Of a stretch of 64,000 nucleotides of DNA, positions 37,166-46,308 are shown piece after piece. Position numbers and translations under genes: made by a program. The stretch's first letter is position 1, and every line of letters begins with the position of its first letter. The stretch is from Prochlorococcus sp. MIT 0604 (lineage in GTDB: Bacteria > Cyanobacteriota > Cyanobacteriia > PCC-6307 > Cyanobiaceae), in assembly GCF_000757845.1 (NCBI RefSeq), contig NZ_CP007753.1, positions 1,302,001 to 1,366,000 of the forward strand. The letters are read 5' to 3'. Below the pieces are notes generated by a model, which was not told the origin of the DNA, ran no database searches, and worked only from the letters and a program-made list of their open reading frames with translations.

Positions 37166-38645
37166 TTTTCCAAAAGATATTTAATCCCATAAAAAATATA
37201 AACAAAAACAAAATAGGTTTATCTCCAAATTTTGTATAGAAAGTCTTTTCGGACGAAAAATTAGGGAACACTATTTCATTTCGCTCAACATCATAATCTA
37301 AAAGTTTAATTATTTTTCCATCATCTTGAACTAAGCCCGAAGGGCCTGTATTTGATACTAGTAAATTATCTTTCTTATTTTCAATACTTCTTAATCTAGC
37401 CAAAGATAGGAATTGATTATAAAGCTTAGCGGGATATGGATCTAAATTTGCTGCAGTTATTATTAGTTTTGCACCGCTATTGATAGCCTTTCTTATTTCT
37501 AGTCCATCACTAATTTCGTAACATATAGCTACTGCTAGTGGGGGTGTAAATTTAGTATCAAAAAATCTTGAATCAGAGCCTGGTTGAATCCCTCCTACTG
37601 CAGATAATCCTCTTGAAAAAATATCTAGAAATCTAGGTATTTTTTCACCTATTGGAACAAGTCTATTTTTATCTATAAATGAGGTAAAAGATTTATCTCC
37701 AATTTGAAATCCGAGTAAAGAACTTCTTAACTCATTATTTGAATTTCTGAAACCTCCTGACAAGGTATTAACCTTAATGCCTTTAGAAAAATAAAAATTA
37801 TTAGATAGAATTCCTTCAGGAGCAACAAGAAGTTTCGCTTTGTTTGATAAAGCATATTTTTGAGCGATGGATAGCTTTTCTTCAATAAATTCATCATTTA
37901 TTTTTAATTTTTCTCTTGTTGGTATATTAGTTTGCCAAATAGCTGCTGGATATTCATAATTTCTTTTTAATGGAGTTGTTAAACCTCCAAATAAATGTAA
38001 TAAAATAAAAACCAAAAGTCCCAAAAGAAATATTTTTTTAAAGTGAAGTTTTCTTTCCCATCTACCTTGAATATAAAAAATCCAAAATCCAATCAATATT
38101 TGTAATACGCATAAACCACTTGCACCAATCCATCTTGCTAAACCAGCAAGATAAATATCACCTGGGATGAGACTCTCTCCTAAACCTATCCAAAAAAAAG
38201 GTGTTTGAGAAAGTATCAGTTCACCAATACCCCAAGTCAAGGATAAAAAAAATACTTTTACTGTTAAAGATAATATTTTCATTTTGAAAACATCCTCTTT
38301 CCAGAGAATAATTTCAACTAACAATCCCCATAAAAAAACTAATATCCCACCCAGAAAAGCGCAAAATAATAATATTAAAATGGCAATTATTAAACTTGCA
38401 AGCCATGAAAACCCAAGCCATGTCAATGGATGAAGATCATAAAGCCAAGAATGACTTATCAAGACAAAGAAAAAACCCCAACAAAAATTTGCTATTCTCC
38501 TTTCACTTCCCTTCCATAAAATAAATAAAGATATCGGCATTAAAATCAGCCAAAAATGAGTTGAAACTGAAATTCCTCCTAAAATCCCTCCTAAACAAGG
38601 GTAAAAATATTGTCTTAGACTTTTAATTTGAGTTGGGATTAACAA
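37158..38645 (-). CDS. lnt: Apolipoprotein N-acyltransferase
   Basis: Lnt adds the third acyl chain to lipoproteins in the cytoplasmic membrane. The 495-aa protein starts with about six or seven TM helices. It then has the nitrilase-type domain with the catalytic Glu in LLVAPEG, a Lys in the [10 protein letters not shown] loop and the Cys in AICYEISDG, and it ends with a final TM. Start is TTG at 38645. All expected catalytic positions are visible. Confidence 0.9.
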   Translation of the reverse strand: MLIPTQIKSLRQYFYPCLGGILGGISVSTHFWLILMPISLFILWKGSERRIANFCWGFFFVLISHSWLYDLHPLTWLGFSWLASLIIAILILLFCAFLGGILVFLWGLLVEIILWKEDVFKMKILSLTVKVFFLSLTWGIGELILSQTPFFWIGLGESLIPGDIYLAGLARWIGASGLCVLQILIGFWIFYIQGRWERKLHFKKIFLLGLLVFILLHLFGGLTTPLKRNYEYPAAIWQTNIPTREKLKINDEFIEEKLSIAQKYALSNKAKLLVAPEGILSNNFYFSKGIKVNTLSGGFRNSNNELRSSLLGFQIGDKSFTSFIDKNRLVPIGEKIPRFLDIFSRGLSAVGGIQPGSDSRFFDTKFTPPLAVAICYEISDGLEIRKAINSGAKLIITAANLDPYPAKLYNQFLSLARLRSIENKKDNLLVSNTGPSGLVQDDGKIIKLLDYDVERNEIVFPNFSSEKTFYTKFGDKPILFLFIFFMGLNIFWKIN

Positions 38646-38731
38646 TCTAAAATTACGAAATTAAATTTATAATCACTCATTTATTGTACCTTCATTCTGT
38701 AGACTAAGTTTTAGTAACTTTCAAAATTTAA

Positions 38732-39304
38732 GTGAAAGAAGTCTTTATTAGTTTTGCAGTTTTTGTTTTTTGCGTTTCATTAACTCTTTTCAGTCAATTT
38801 AATTCACCTCAAGTTGTTAATGCTGCTGAATCAGAAACTCAGTCAGTTCAAAGAACACCTGTTGCAAAATCATCAAATGTCTCAAATAATAATTTATTTG
38901 AACTAGACCCATCAGATCCAAATCCTATACTTTTCGCAATGGCAGAAGAAACACCATCAGACAACAATTCAAGGACTACAGAAAGTGGTCTTATTATTGC
39001 AGATATCGTCAACGGGGAAGGAGATGAAGCTAGTGCTGGGCAAACAGTTACTGTAAATTACACAGGAACTCTAGAGGACGGGACACAATTTGATACCAGT
39101 ATCGGAAGAGCTCCATTCAGCTTTCCCTTAGGTGCTGGACGAGTAATAAAAGGTTGGGACGAAGGTGTAGCTGGCATGAAAGTTGGAGGCAAAAGACAAT
39201 TAACAATACCTCCGGAACTTGGATACGGATCAAGAGGAGCTGGAAATGTAATACCTGCTAATGCGACTTTAATATTCGAAGTTGAATTATTAAAAGTCAA
39301 TTAA
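38732..39304 (+). CDS. FKBP-type peptidyl-prolyl cis-trans isomerase, exported
   Basis: The 190-aa protein has a hydrophobic N terminus (about 1-22), a Ser/Asn-rich linker and a C-terminal FKBP domain from about residue 85 ([29 protein letters not shown] and [15 protein letters not shown]). It probably folds proteins in the thylakoid lumen or periplasm. GTG at 38732 is the start. It stands alone, with lnt divergent and sodN next on the same strand. Confidence 0.92.
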   Translation: MKEVFISFAVFVFCVSLTLFSQFNSPQVVNAAESETQSVQRTPVAKSSNVSNNNLFELDPSDPNPILFAMAEETPSDNNSRTTESGLIIADIVNGEGDEASAGQTVTVNYTGTLEDGTQFDTSIGRAPFSFPLGAGRVIKGWDEGVAGMKVGGKRQLTIPPELGYGSRGAGNVIPANATLIFEVELLKVN

Positions 39305-39382
39305 ATTAAGTAAGAAAAATATCTAAGACTTTTCAATTTAGTTAATCTCCAAGTAGTATATATACAACACCAAATATTTGAA

Positions 39383-39856
39383 ATGTTAAGTAAATTCATC
39401 AATTCTTTTCTAGATAAAAAATCACCAATGACAGTCCATGCTCACTGCGATGGTCCTTGTGGTGTTTACGACCCAGCATCTACGAGAGTTGCAGCTGAAG
39501 CAGTTTTATCAATGACAAAAAAACTTATTGCTTTAGAAGCCCCTTCTAGCACTGATTCAGCAGAGTGGGCTGCATATAGTAATACATTTTCTAGATATGT
39601 TGCAGTTAAAGAAGAGCAAGCAAAAGAAACAAAGAAAGAGATTCTAATTTTGTGGACAGATTACTTTAAACCAGTTCACTTAGAAACTTATCCAGACTTA
39701 CATGAAACCATTTGGAAGGCGGCCAAATTATGCAGTGCATGCAAAGTTAATATTGACTTAACCCAAGCTGAAGAACTCATGAGTTATGTAGAAAAAATTC
39801 ATAATATTTTCTGGGCTTCAAAAGGAAGATCAGACGCTTTTGTAAAAGCTAGTTAA
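39383..39856 (+). CDS. sodN: Nickel-containing superoxide dismutase
   Basis: SodN dismutates superoxide with a nickel site made by the mature N terminus. The 157-aa precursor has a 20-residue propeptide followed by the nickel hook His21-Cys22-Asp-Gly-Pro-Cys26-Gly-Val-Tyr, in which His1, Cys2 and Cys6 of the mature protein bind nickel. The propeptide must be cut by SodX, whose frame follows the sodN stop in the same phase. It is part of a nickel cluster with the NicO-type transporter. Confidence 0.97.
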   Translation: MLSKFINSFLDKKSPMTVHAHCDGPCGVYDPASTRVAAEAVLSMTKKLIALEAPSSTDSAEWAAYSNTFSRYVAVKEEQAKETKKEILILWTDYFKPVHLETYPDLHETIWKAAKLCSACKVNIDLTQAEELMSYVEKIHNIFWASKGRSDAFVKAS

Positions 39857-39865
39857 CTCAGAGTT

Positions 39866-40258
39866 ATTTTCAAAAGCTTTTTTGATTTTATTTTATTTTT
39901 TTTAGGTTTAAGAAAAACCGCGATTATTAGTGGTGAATCGATGTTTCCTTACCTAAAAGAAGGGGATATTGTATTTTTTAAAAAATATAAAAAGAATAAA
40001 TCAATACTTAAAAATCGACAAATAGTTATTTTTAATCATCCCTTTAAAAATAAAAATCTAATAAAAAGGATAAATTCAGTAAATCAAAATAACGTCGAAG
40101 TTATTGGAGACAATATTGAATTTAGCGAAGATAGTAATAAATTTGGATTAATCAATAACGAAAAAATAATTGGGATTGTCACCTCTAAATTAATTATTCC
40201 TAAATTAAAAAATTTTTTAATTCAAAAAAACAGACGCACTTCTTTGAATCCAAAATAA
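39866..40258 (+). CDS. sodX: Ni-SOD maturation protease SodX (S26 type), no standard start codon
   Basis: SodX removes the SodN propeptide. The catalytic serine motif is SGESM-FP. Its Ser lies two codons before the first ATG (39941), so a protein starting there would lack the nucleophile. The frame is open back to the sodN TAA (39854-39856), but contains no ATG, GTG or TTG. ATT at 39866 is the first usable non-AUG codon and gives FKSFFDFILFFLGLRKTAIISGESM. Initiation at ATT/CTC, or readthrough of the sodN stop, are the options. Its 3' end overlaps the transporter gene by 42 bp. Confidence 0.7.
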   Translation: MFKSFFDFILFFLGLRKTAIISGESMFPYLKEGDIVFFKKYKKNKSILKNRQIVIFNHPFKNKNLIKRINSVNQNNVEVIGDNIEFSEDSNKFGLINNEKIIGIVTSKLIIPKLKNFLIQKNRRTSLNPK

Positions 40259-40888
40259 TCCCAAAGAAAAGGAAAGCCCTCCTGCTGCAGCTATTAATCT
40301 TTTAATAAATTTTTGACTTGCTTTAAAGGTGGTAAAAGATATTAAACAAGTAAAAAGATTCATACTTATGAGTGAACCAATCAAATATGAAATCAAATAT
40401 AAGCAAGCGCTTGTTAGAGGTAGTGCTAAAGCAGGAAGAACTGCAAGAAAATGTGAACCTCCAGCTATACCGTGAAGCAAGCCTAAACCAGTCAAAGCAT
40501 GAGAGTGCTTATTATTATTTTTTTGTTCCTTAACATGAAAGTGAAAGTGACGATGGGCAATTCCATTCTCATGCTTATGGGAATGCGAGTGAATACTTAA
40601 TTGAAAAGAATTTTTTATAGCAAATACTCCAACAATTAGAAGTGAAATTCCAACTAAGAATTCGGCCATACTAGAAAATTTGTTTAATGGCGTAATATCC
40701 TTAATAAAAATCGCTAGAAAAGCTAACAAGAGGACTCCTGAAGAATGTCCCAAGCCCCATGAGAAACTATTTTTAAGAGCTTTTTGAGGATTAGTAATCG
40801 CTGCTGGTGCCATTGCAATTAGATGATCAGCGCCACTAACTACATGCACAAATCCTGCCACTATACCTGTTAAAATTACAGCCTGCAT
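40217..40888 (-). CDS. NicO/HupE-like nickel (cobalt) transporter with His-rich loop
   Basis: The 223-aa protein has about six hydrophobic helices and the NicO/UreH signature HVVSGADHLIAMAPA near residue 15. A cytoplasmic loop near 100-122 is packed with His (HSHSHKHENGIAHRHFHFH), a usual metal-binding feature. It sits tail to tail with sodN-sodX, which strongly suggests it supplies nickel for superoxide dismutase. Direction of transport, import or export, cannot be read from sequence. Confidence 0.85.
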   Translation of the reverse strand: MQAVILTGIVAGFVHVVSGADHLIAMAPAAITNPQKALKNSFSWGLGHSSGVLLLAFLAIFIKDITPLNKFSSMAEFLVGISLLIVGVFAIKNSFQLSIHSHSHKHENGIAHRHFHFHVKEQKNNNKHSHALTGLGLLHGIAGGSHFLAVLPALALPLTSACLYLISYLIGSLISMNLFTCLISFTTFKASQKFIKRLIAAAGGLSFSLGLFWIQRSASVFLN

Positions 40889-40943
40889 ATATATTCAGTA
40901 CAACTATGTTTATTCAATTTTATAGCACGATTTGAAGTCAATA

Positions 40944-41831
40944 TTAAATTGAATTAAATAATTTCTTGAACGATTGTTCAATATCAGTTTCTCTCATAAA
41001 AGTTTCACCAATTAATACTCCCATGATTCCAATAGATCTAAGCGATTCTAAATCTTCGGCACAATTAATTCCGGATTCACTTATGGGAATAATATTTTGT
41101 TTTAAAAATATATCTGCATATGTATGCATCAATTCTATTGATGTTTTTAAATCCGTTTTAAAAGTCTTTAAGTCCCTGTTATTTATTCCAATCAAATTAA
41201 AAGATTTTAACTTTAGAATCCTTTCTAATTCATTAGAGTTATGGACTTCAACAAGAACACTCATCTTTAAATTATCAGCTATTTTCTTTAAATAAATTAA
41301 ATCATCATCACTTAAAATCGCAGCAATTAATAATATTGCATCAGCACCAGATACCCTTGCTTTATAAATCTGATAAGCAGAAATAATAAAATCTTTGCAA
41401 AGAAGAGGGAGATTAGTTGATTTCCTTACAGTTTCGAGTATTTCATAACTACCTTGAAAAAACCTTTGATCGGTAAGTACTGATATACATGATGCACCTA
41501 ATCCTTCATAACAAATTGCTATGTCTTCAGGATTAAAATCTTTTCTAATCACTCCTTTACTCGGACTAGCTTTTTTTATTTCAGCAATTACTCCTGGTTT
41601 TATTTTTGACTCCAAGATATTTTTATAAAAATCTTTGGGAGCAGGAAGGTTTTCAATCTTTTTTATGATGTCTTCTAAAGAAACTATTTTTTTAAAATTC
41701 TTAATTTCAATGTCCTTATGCCATACAATTTCTTCCAGAATGTTTTTTGCTTGTGCTTCTCTATGAGGTACAGCATATTCTAAATTTTCTACCCTTACTG
41801 TTGGATTAGGTGGCCTGCGTCTTATCTCCAT
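40944..41831 (-). CDS. trpC: Indole-3-glycerol phosphate synthase
   Basis: TrpC closes the indole ring in tryptophan synthesis. The 295-aa TIM-barrel protein has [26 protein letters not shown] and [11 protein letters not shown], covering the catalytic Lys and Glu positions. It has a longer N terminus of about 40 residues, as usual in cyanobacteria. It is downstream of lpdA on the same strand, with 12 bp between. Other trp genes are not nearby. Confidence 0.96.
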   Translation of the reverse strand: MEIRRRPPNPTVRVENLEYAVPHREAQAKNILEEIVWHKDIEIKNFKKIVSLEDIIKKIENLPAPKDFYKNILESKIKPGVIAEIKKASPSKGVIRKDFNPEDIAICYEGLGASCISVLTDQRFFQGSYEILETVRKSTNLPLLCKDFIISAYQIYKARVSGADAILLIAAILSDDDLIYLKKIADNLKMSVLVEVHNSNELERILKLKSFNLIGINNRDLKTFKTDLKTSIELMHTYADIFLKQNIIPISESGINCAEDLESLRSIGIMGVLIGETFMRETDIEQSFKKLFNSI

Positions 41832-41843
41832 TAATTTTAGATA

Positions 41844-43283
41844 TTATTTTATTTGAGAAGCCGCCTGTTTATATGCGACCTCAACTACTTCACTAAGAGT
41901 AGGATGAGTATGAACTTCTTTAGATAATTCAATTACATCTTGGTTCCTTGAAATAGCGTTCGAAATTTCTTGAATTAAATCAGCTGCATGTAACCCAAAA
42001 ATATGTGCTCCTAATACTTTCCCATTATCTTTGTTGAAAATCAACTTTAGCAATCCATCACTCTCTAATTCAGCCAATGCTTTTGAATTAGCCTTAAAGA
42101 AACTTTTGACAACTCCCAAAGTAAAATTTTCTTTTGTAGATATCTCTTTAGCTTCAACTTCAGAGAGACCAACTGAACTTATCTCTGGGTGAGTAAAGGT
42201 TGCTGCGGGGATACTTTTATAGTTAATTTCGACATTACCACCGCAAATATTATCAACAGCAATAGTACCCTGCGCTGCAGCTGTATGGGCAAGCATTAGT
42301 TTGCCCGTCACATCTCCAACAGCCCAAATGTTAGGTATTACTTCATCACCATTCTTAACTCTCATTTGATCATCTACAGGAATGAAACCTTTTACTGTTT
42401 CGATACCAACCGACTCAAGATTTAAGTTATTACTATTAGGACTTCTGCCAGTTGCGACTAGTACAGCGTCAACTTCTAAAGTTTCTACAACTTCCCTAGA
42501 TTTTGCATCAGTCAGTTCTATTTTTACAGGGCATCCCGGTGTTATTTTTGTCGCAAAGACATTTGATTTTGTGTCTATATCTCTTGCTTGAATAAGGTTC
42601 TTCTTAGCAATTTTAGTGATGTCTGGATCAAATGTTGGCATAATATTCTCCAAAGCCTCGATCATGGTAACTTCACAACCAAGCGCGGTATAAACATCAG
42701 CAAATTCTAGTCCTATATAACCGCTTCCGATAATTGCTATCCATCTTGGAAGCCACTCAAGTTTAACCGCATCATCGCTAGTAAATACGGTCCTATTATC
42801 CAAAGTTATTCCTCGGGGCACAAAAGGAGAAGAGCCTGTTGCTATAACAATATTCTTACATGTGAAAATTTTATCAATTCCGTTTTTATCTCTTACACCT
42901 ACTTTTTGATTTCCCTCAATCCTTCCAATGCCCAAAATAATTTCAACTCCACTCCTTTTAAGAGTTTTTGTTAAATTTTCTCTAACATTTAAAACTAAAT
43001 TATTTGCATGATCTGCAATTTTTGATCTCTCGAACCTTACTGGGGAAGCATGAATACCAAATTTAGCCAAATGTTCATAATCAGCTATTTCTCTAACTTT
43101 TCCACTTGCAGCCAAAAGAGCTTTTGATGGAACACACCCCTTGTTAACACAAGTCCCTCCCATATCAGAAGACTCTACTATTGCAACTTTCAGTCCCTTA
43201 CCAGCAGCATGTTTAGCGGCATCAAAACCTCCATATCCTGCTCCTATTACGATTAAATCAAAATCAAAACTTGAATCAGTCAC
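41844..43283 (-). CDS. lpdA: Dihydrolipoamide dehydrogenase (E3)
   Basis: E3 reoxidises lipoamide in the pyruvate dehydrogenase complex and/or glycine cleavage. The 479-aa protein has FAD motif GAGYGGFDAA, the redox disulfide GGTCVNKGCVPS, an NAD motif GSGYIGLEFA and a C-terminal dimer region with HTHPTLSE, which holds the catalytic His-Glu pair. Start is GTG at 43283. It lies between a SpoU methyltransferase and trpC on the same strand, apparently one transcription unit. Confidence 0.95.
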   Translation of the reverse strand: MTDSSFDFDLIVIGAGYGGFDAAKHAAGKGLKVAIVESSDMGGTCVNKGCVPSKALLAASGKVREIADYEHLAKFGIHASPVRFERSKIADHANNLVLNVRENLTKTLKRSGVEIILGIGRIEGNQKVGVRDKNGIDKIFTCKNIVIATGSSPFVPRGITLDNRTVFTSDDAVKLEWLPRWIAIIGSGYIGLEFADVYTALGCEVTMIEALENIMPTFDPDITKIAKKNLIQARDIDTKSNVFATKITPGCPVKIELTDAKSREVVETLEVDAVLVATGRSPNSNNLNLESVGIETVKGFIPVDDQMRVKNGDEVIPNIWAVGDVTGKLMLAHTAAAQGTIAVDNICGGNVEINYKSIPAATFTHPEISSVGLSEVEAKEISTKENFTLGVVKSFFKANSKALAELESDGLLKLIFNKDNGKVLGAHIFGLHAADLIQEISNAISRNQDVIELSKEVHTHPTLSEVVEVAYKQAASQIK

Positions 43284-43290
43284 TTTTTAT

Positions 43291-44115
43291 TTATTTATTA
43301 GAGGTGTATGCGACTCTTTTTCGTTCTAGTAATAACGGAACTGCAACACAAGCCACATTCAATGATTCTACAAGCTCACTATGCGGAATTGTAATTGTTT
43401 CATTAAAAGCTTCTTGAATTTTTTTATGAATACCTCTACCTTCATTACCCAAAATCAAGACAGTAGACTTAGTCCAATCAATTTCCCAGTATGGTTTTGA
43501 AGGGTTTTTTGAGCTTTTATTAAAGCTACTAGTGGAAAAAATCTTAAACCCCTCATTTGATAATTCAGATAAAGACTTTAATAAAGAATTTATTATTTCT
43601 TCTTCAGTACCCTCATATCTTTGAAATGGAAGATTAAAGACCGCGCCAGTTGATGCTCTTAATACTTTTTGGCTTAATGGATGCGCACCTCCAGCTAAAA
43701 AAATTGCATCAACACCAGCAGCTAAAGCAGTTCTAAAAAGATTACCCATATTCCCAGGATCTTGAATCCTATCTAGAACAAGAACAAAATCATCATTACT
43801 ATTGAATTGATAATTAGGTATCGATGAAATTTCTACTAATGCTGCGATGCCATCTGGATTAACTGTTGAAATCGCAGAAGCTAAAACCTCTTCTGAAACC
43901 AAAGTTAATAATGATTCATCAAACTGTTTACTAAGATTTTGGTTCTTTTTTAGCCATTTTTCAGTAACTAAAATTTTGGAGGGAGAATTTCCAGACTTCA
44001 GCAATTCCTCAATAAGATGCGTACCCTCTATACAAAAAAAATCTTTATCTTTACGAGAGGATCCGCTTTTAAATGATCTAAATCTTTTAACTAGATTATT
44101 GTTTTTACTAGTTAT
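43291..44115 (-). CDS. SpoU/TrmH-type RNA methyltransferase, start codon unclear
   Basis: The protein has the SpoU knot motifs DRIQDPGNMGNLFRTALAAG, LGNEGRG and a final SLNVACVAVPLLLER-like region, typical of 2'-O-methyltransferases. The first TTG (44004) lies after the conserved N terminus (KDFFCIEGTHLIEELLK and ITSKNNNLVKRF). The frame stays open to 44169 with no ATG/GTG/TTG. I place the start at ATA 44115, where family members usually begin, as the best guess. A lost or non-AUG start, or a sequence error, would each explain this. Confidence 0.65.
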   Translation of the reverse strand: MTSKNNNLVKRFRSFKSGSSRKDKDFFCIEGTHLIEELLKSGNSPSKILVTEKWLKKNQNLSKQFDESLLTLVSEEVLASAISTVNPDGIAALVEISSIPNYQFNSNDDFVLVLDRIQDPGNMGNLFRTALAAGVDAIFLAGGAHPLSQKVLRASTGAVFNLPFQRYEGTEEEIINSLLKSLSELSNEGFKIFSTSSFNKSSKNPSKPYWEIDWTKSTVLILGNEGRGIHKKIQEAFNETITIPHSELVESLNVACVAVPLLLERKRVAYTSNK

Positions 44116-44326
44116 TTTTAAAAAAGTATTTTCTATGATTAATTTGAGAAATTCGTTATCAACTATATTTTAATTACATAAATATTTTGATCAATTATTT
44201 ATTAAATTTTTATTTCTCAAGAAATCAAAAAAATACATTTTCACTTTTAATTAATATTCAAGACGTTACATAGGGTGGACTTAATAATTTTCCTTTGTCA
44301 TCATGAATCTAATAAATTAAGTCTTA

Positions 44327-45697
44327 ATGATTTGCGTAAGCAAAAAGAAGTCATATCTTAAATCACAAAATTTAAAGATTTTTGGCCAAGGCAAATTAAA
44401 TGGAATCGTTGAAATAAGTGGTGCGAAGAATTCGGCCTTAGTTTTACTTGCTGCGTCATTACTAACTAATGAAAGAATAGTTCTTCAGAATGTTCCTCGC
44501 CTCACTGATATTGAAAAAATGGCTAATATCCTTAGAAATTTAGGGGTTAAAATAATAGAAAAAAACAATAAATTAGAGATAGATTCTCAAAATATTTCTA
44601 TTAAAGAACTTCCATATGAACTTGTTAATGGACTAAGAGCAAGTTTCTTTTGTATCGGTCCACTATTAAGTAAATTTGGAGAGGCTAAAGTTCCTTTGCC
44701 TGGAGGGTGTAATATTGGTTCAAGGCCAATAGATGAGCACATTAACGGGCTTAAAGCACTAGGAGCGGAAATTCTTATTGAAGAAGAAATTGTAAAAGCA
44801 AATATAAAAGGAGATAAAAGCAGATTAATTGGTACACATATCAAATTAAAGTGCCCAAGCGTAGGAGCTACTGAAACTTTAATAATGGCCGCATCATTAG
44901 CGGATGGAAGAACTACGATTGAGAATGCTGCAAGAGAACCTGAAATTCAGGATTTATGCCAAATGCTAAATAAAATGGGGGCAAAAATTTACGACTCTGG
45001 CAAAGAAACAATAATTATTGATGGTGTTAATAAGCTGTGTGGTTGTACTCATAAAGTAATTCCAGATCGAATAGAAGCTGGCACTTTTTTAATAGCGGCT
45101 GCTGCGACTTCCTCTTCGATAACAATTTCTCCTGTAATTCCTAATCATCTTGAAGCTGTCACGAATAAGCTTCAAGAGAGTGGAAGTAAAATTACGATTA
45201 AAGGAAATTCCATTACAATCAAGGGAAATAAGATCAAAGGGGTAGATATTAAAACAGCTCCTTTCCCAGGATTTCCAACTGACTTGCAAGCACCATTTTC
45301 AACTTTAATGGCAATCGCAAATGGTCAATCAAAGATAACTGAAACAATTTTCGAAAACAGAATGAACCATGTTCAATTACTTAACAAAATGGGGGCAAAT
45401 ATAAAATTAAATAAAAATACAGCTTATATCAAAGGTGTAAAAAAAATTAAGGGGATGGATCTAGTTGGATCTGATTTGAGGTCTTCAGCTGCATTAATAA
45501 TTGCTGGGATTATAGCAGAAGGCACTAGTATAATTTATGGTTTAGAGCATTTGGATAGAGGTTATGAAAATTTTGAATCAAAACTAAAAATATTAGGTGT
45601 AAAAATAACCAGAGAGTTTAACAAAAAAACTTTGACAAGTAAGGAATTTAAAACAAGTTCAGACCCTGCAGACATTCCTCGATATAAAGCGGCTTAA
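44327..45697 (+). CDS. murA: UDP-N-acetylglucosamine 1-carboxyvinyltransferase
   Basis: MurA transfers enolpyruvate to UDP-GlcNAc in peptidoglycan synthesis. The 456-aa protein has SGAKNSALVLLAASLL and the fosfomycin-site Cys in PGGCNIGSRP. A GFPTDLQAPF segment and the final HLDRGYENF match the family. The ATG at 44327 gives about 20 more residues than the usual start, so a downstream start is possible but has no better signal. Start region is Lys-rich. It stands alone after a 157-bp spacer. Confidence 0.95.
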   Translation: MICVSKKKSYLKSQNLKIFGQGKLNGIVEISGAKNSALVLLAASLLTNERIVLQNVPRLTDIEKMANILRNLGVKIIEKNNKLEIDSQNISIKELPYELVNGLRASFFCIGPLLSKFGEAKVPLPGGCNIGSRPIDEHINGLKALGAEILIEEEIVKANIKGDKSRLIGTHIKLKCPSVGATETLIMAASLADGRTTIENAAREPEIQDLCQMLNKMGAKIYDSGKETIIIDGVNKLCGCTHKVIPDRIEAGTFLIAAAATSSSITISPVIPNHLEAVTNKLQESGSKITIKGNSITIKGNKIKGVDIKTAPFPGFPTDLQAPFSTLMAIANGQSKITETIFENRMNHVQLLNKMGANIKLNKNTAYIKGVKKIKGMDLVGSDLRSSAALIIAGIIAEGTSIIYGLEHLDRGYENFESKLKILGVKITREFNKKTLTSKEFKTSSDPADIPRYKAA

Positions 45698-46186
45698 ATC
45701 TCAAAAATCACGAAAAGTATAAAGTATTTAAACGTAAGCAATATTAATGAGTGAAATACAACCTAATAATATGAAGAATAACACCAAGAAACGACTAGAC
45801 CAAACTTTATTTAAGCCACTAATCTTGAGATCATTCATGCCCATGTTCCACTATTGGATCCAAATGCCGTCAAAATAGTGACTACAACGAAGAGATAGGG
45901 AATGAATTGTAAAGATAATTTTTTTGCTTTAATTTTTGTCATTTAATTTTTTTTAAAGTATAACATAATATTACTGAATGTGAAGTTTACTTCTCGTAAA
46001 TAGGTTTTAATTGTACATTTGCTACAAAATTGTAGCATATATGTCAAATAATGCATTCAAATCTTATTTGTTGTCAGCAAATTCAATGATTATGATTCTA
46101 TGTTTTTAACGAAAAGATTAGCTATTAACAAGCGTTATCTTGATCCCCATTCCATGGCCAAAAACAATAGTCAATCAGTTGATTTT
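45698..46186. other. Intergenic region before tRNA-Leu, mostly noncoding
   Basis: About 490 bp separate murA from the tRNA-Leu promoter. It is AT-rich and holds only one weak ORF (45747-45878). No strong hairpin, repeat cluster or RNA gene is obvious to the eye. Confidence 0.4.
45747..45878 (+). CDS. Possible small peptide, 43 aa
   Basis: ATG at 45747 to TAG at 45876-45878. The product is basic at the start and ends with a Met/Pro/aromatic-rich segment (FMPMFHYWIQMPSK). It has no recognised family and no clear ribosome site. It sits in a long spacer where a small gene would fit, but evidence beyond the ORF is absent. Confidence 0.25.
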   Translation: MSEIQPNNMKNNTKKRLDQTLFKPLILRSFMPMFHYWIQMPSK

Positions 46187-46195
46187 TGTTATAAT
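46187..46195 (+). promoter_or_regulatory. Extended -10 promoter element of tRNA-Leu
   Basis: TGTTATAAT is a perfect extended -10 (TGn followed by TATAAT). It ends 26 bases before the mature 5' end of the tRNA, so transcription would begin near 46202. No good -35 box is seen, which an extended -10 can compensate. Confidence 0.6.
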
Positions 46196-46221
46196 AAAAA
46201 AGTCATTTTTGCAATAGCCTT

Positions 46222-46303
46222 GGGAGCGTGGTGGAATTGGTAGACGCACCGCACTCAAAATGCGGCACCTTCGGGTATGTCGGTTCAAGTCCGACCGCTC
46301 CCA
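46222..46303 (+). tRNA. tRNA-Leu(CAA)
   Basis: An 82-nt class II tRNA. Acceptor GGGAGCG (46222-46228) pairs with CGCTCCC (46296-46302), followed by A. The anticodon stem CCGCA/TGCGG encloses loop CTCAAAA with anticodon CAA. A long variable arm (CACCTTCGGGTATG) and a T arm with GGTTCAAGTCC complete it. CCA is not encoded. It lies just upstream of argD. Confidence 0.97.
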
Positions 46304-46308
46304 CTTTG

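Noticed and set aside
39058..39300. Reverse-strand ORF inside the FKBP gene
   Set aside because: Shadow of the conserved FKBP frame; no independent features.
46228..46308. Open frame extending argD upstream through the tRNA-Leu gene
   Set aside because: The 27 added codons are the translated tRNA sequence; argD homology starts after ATG 46309.
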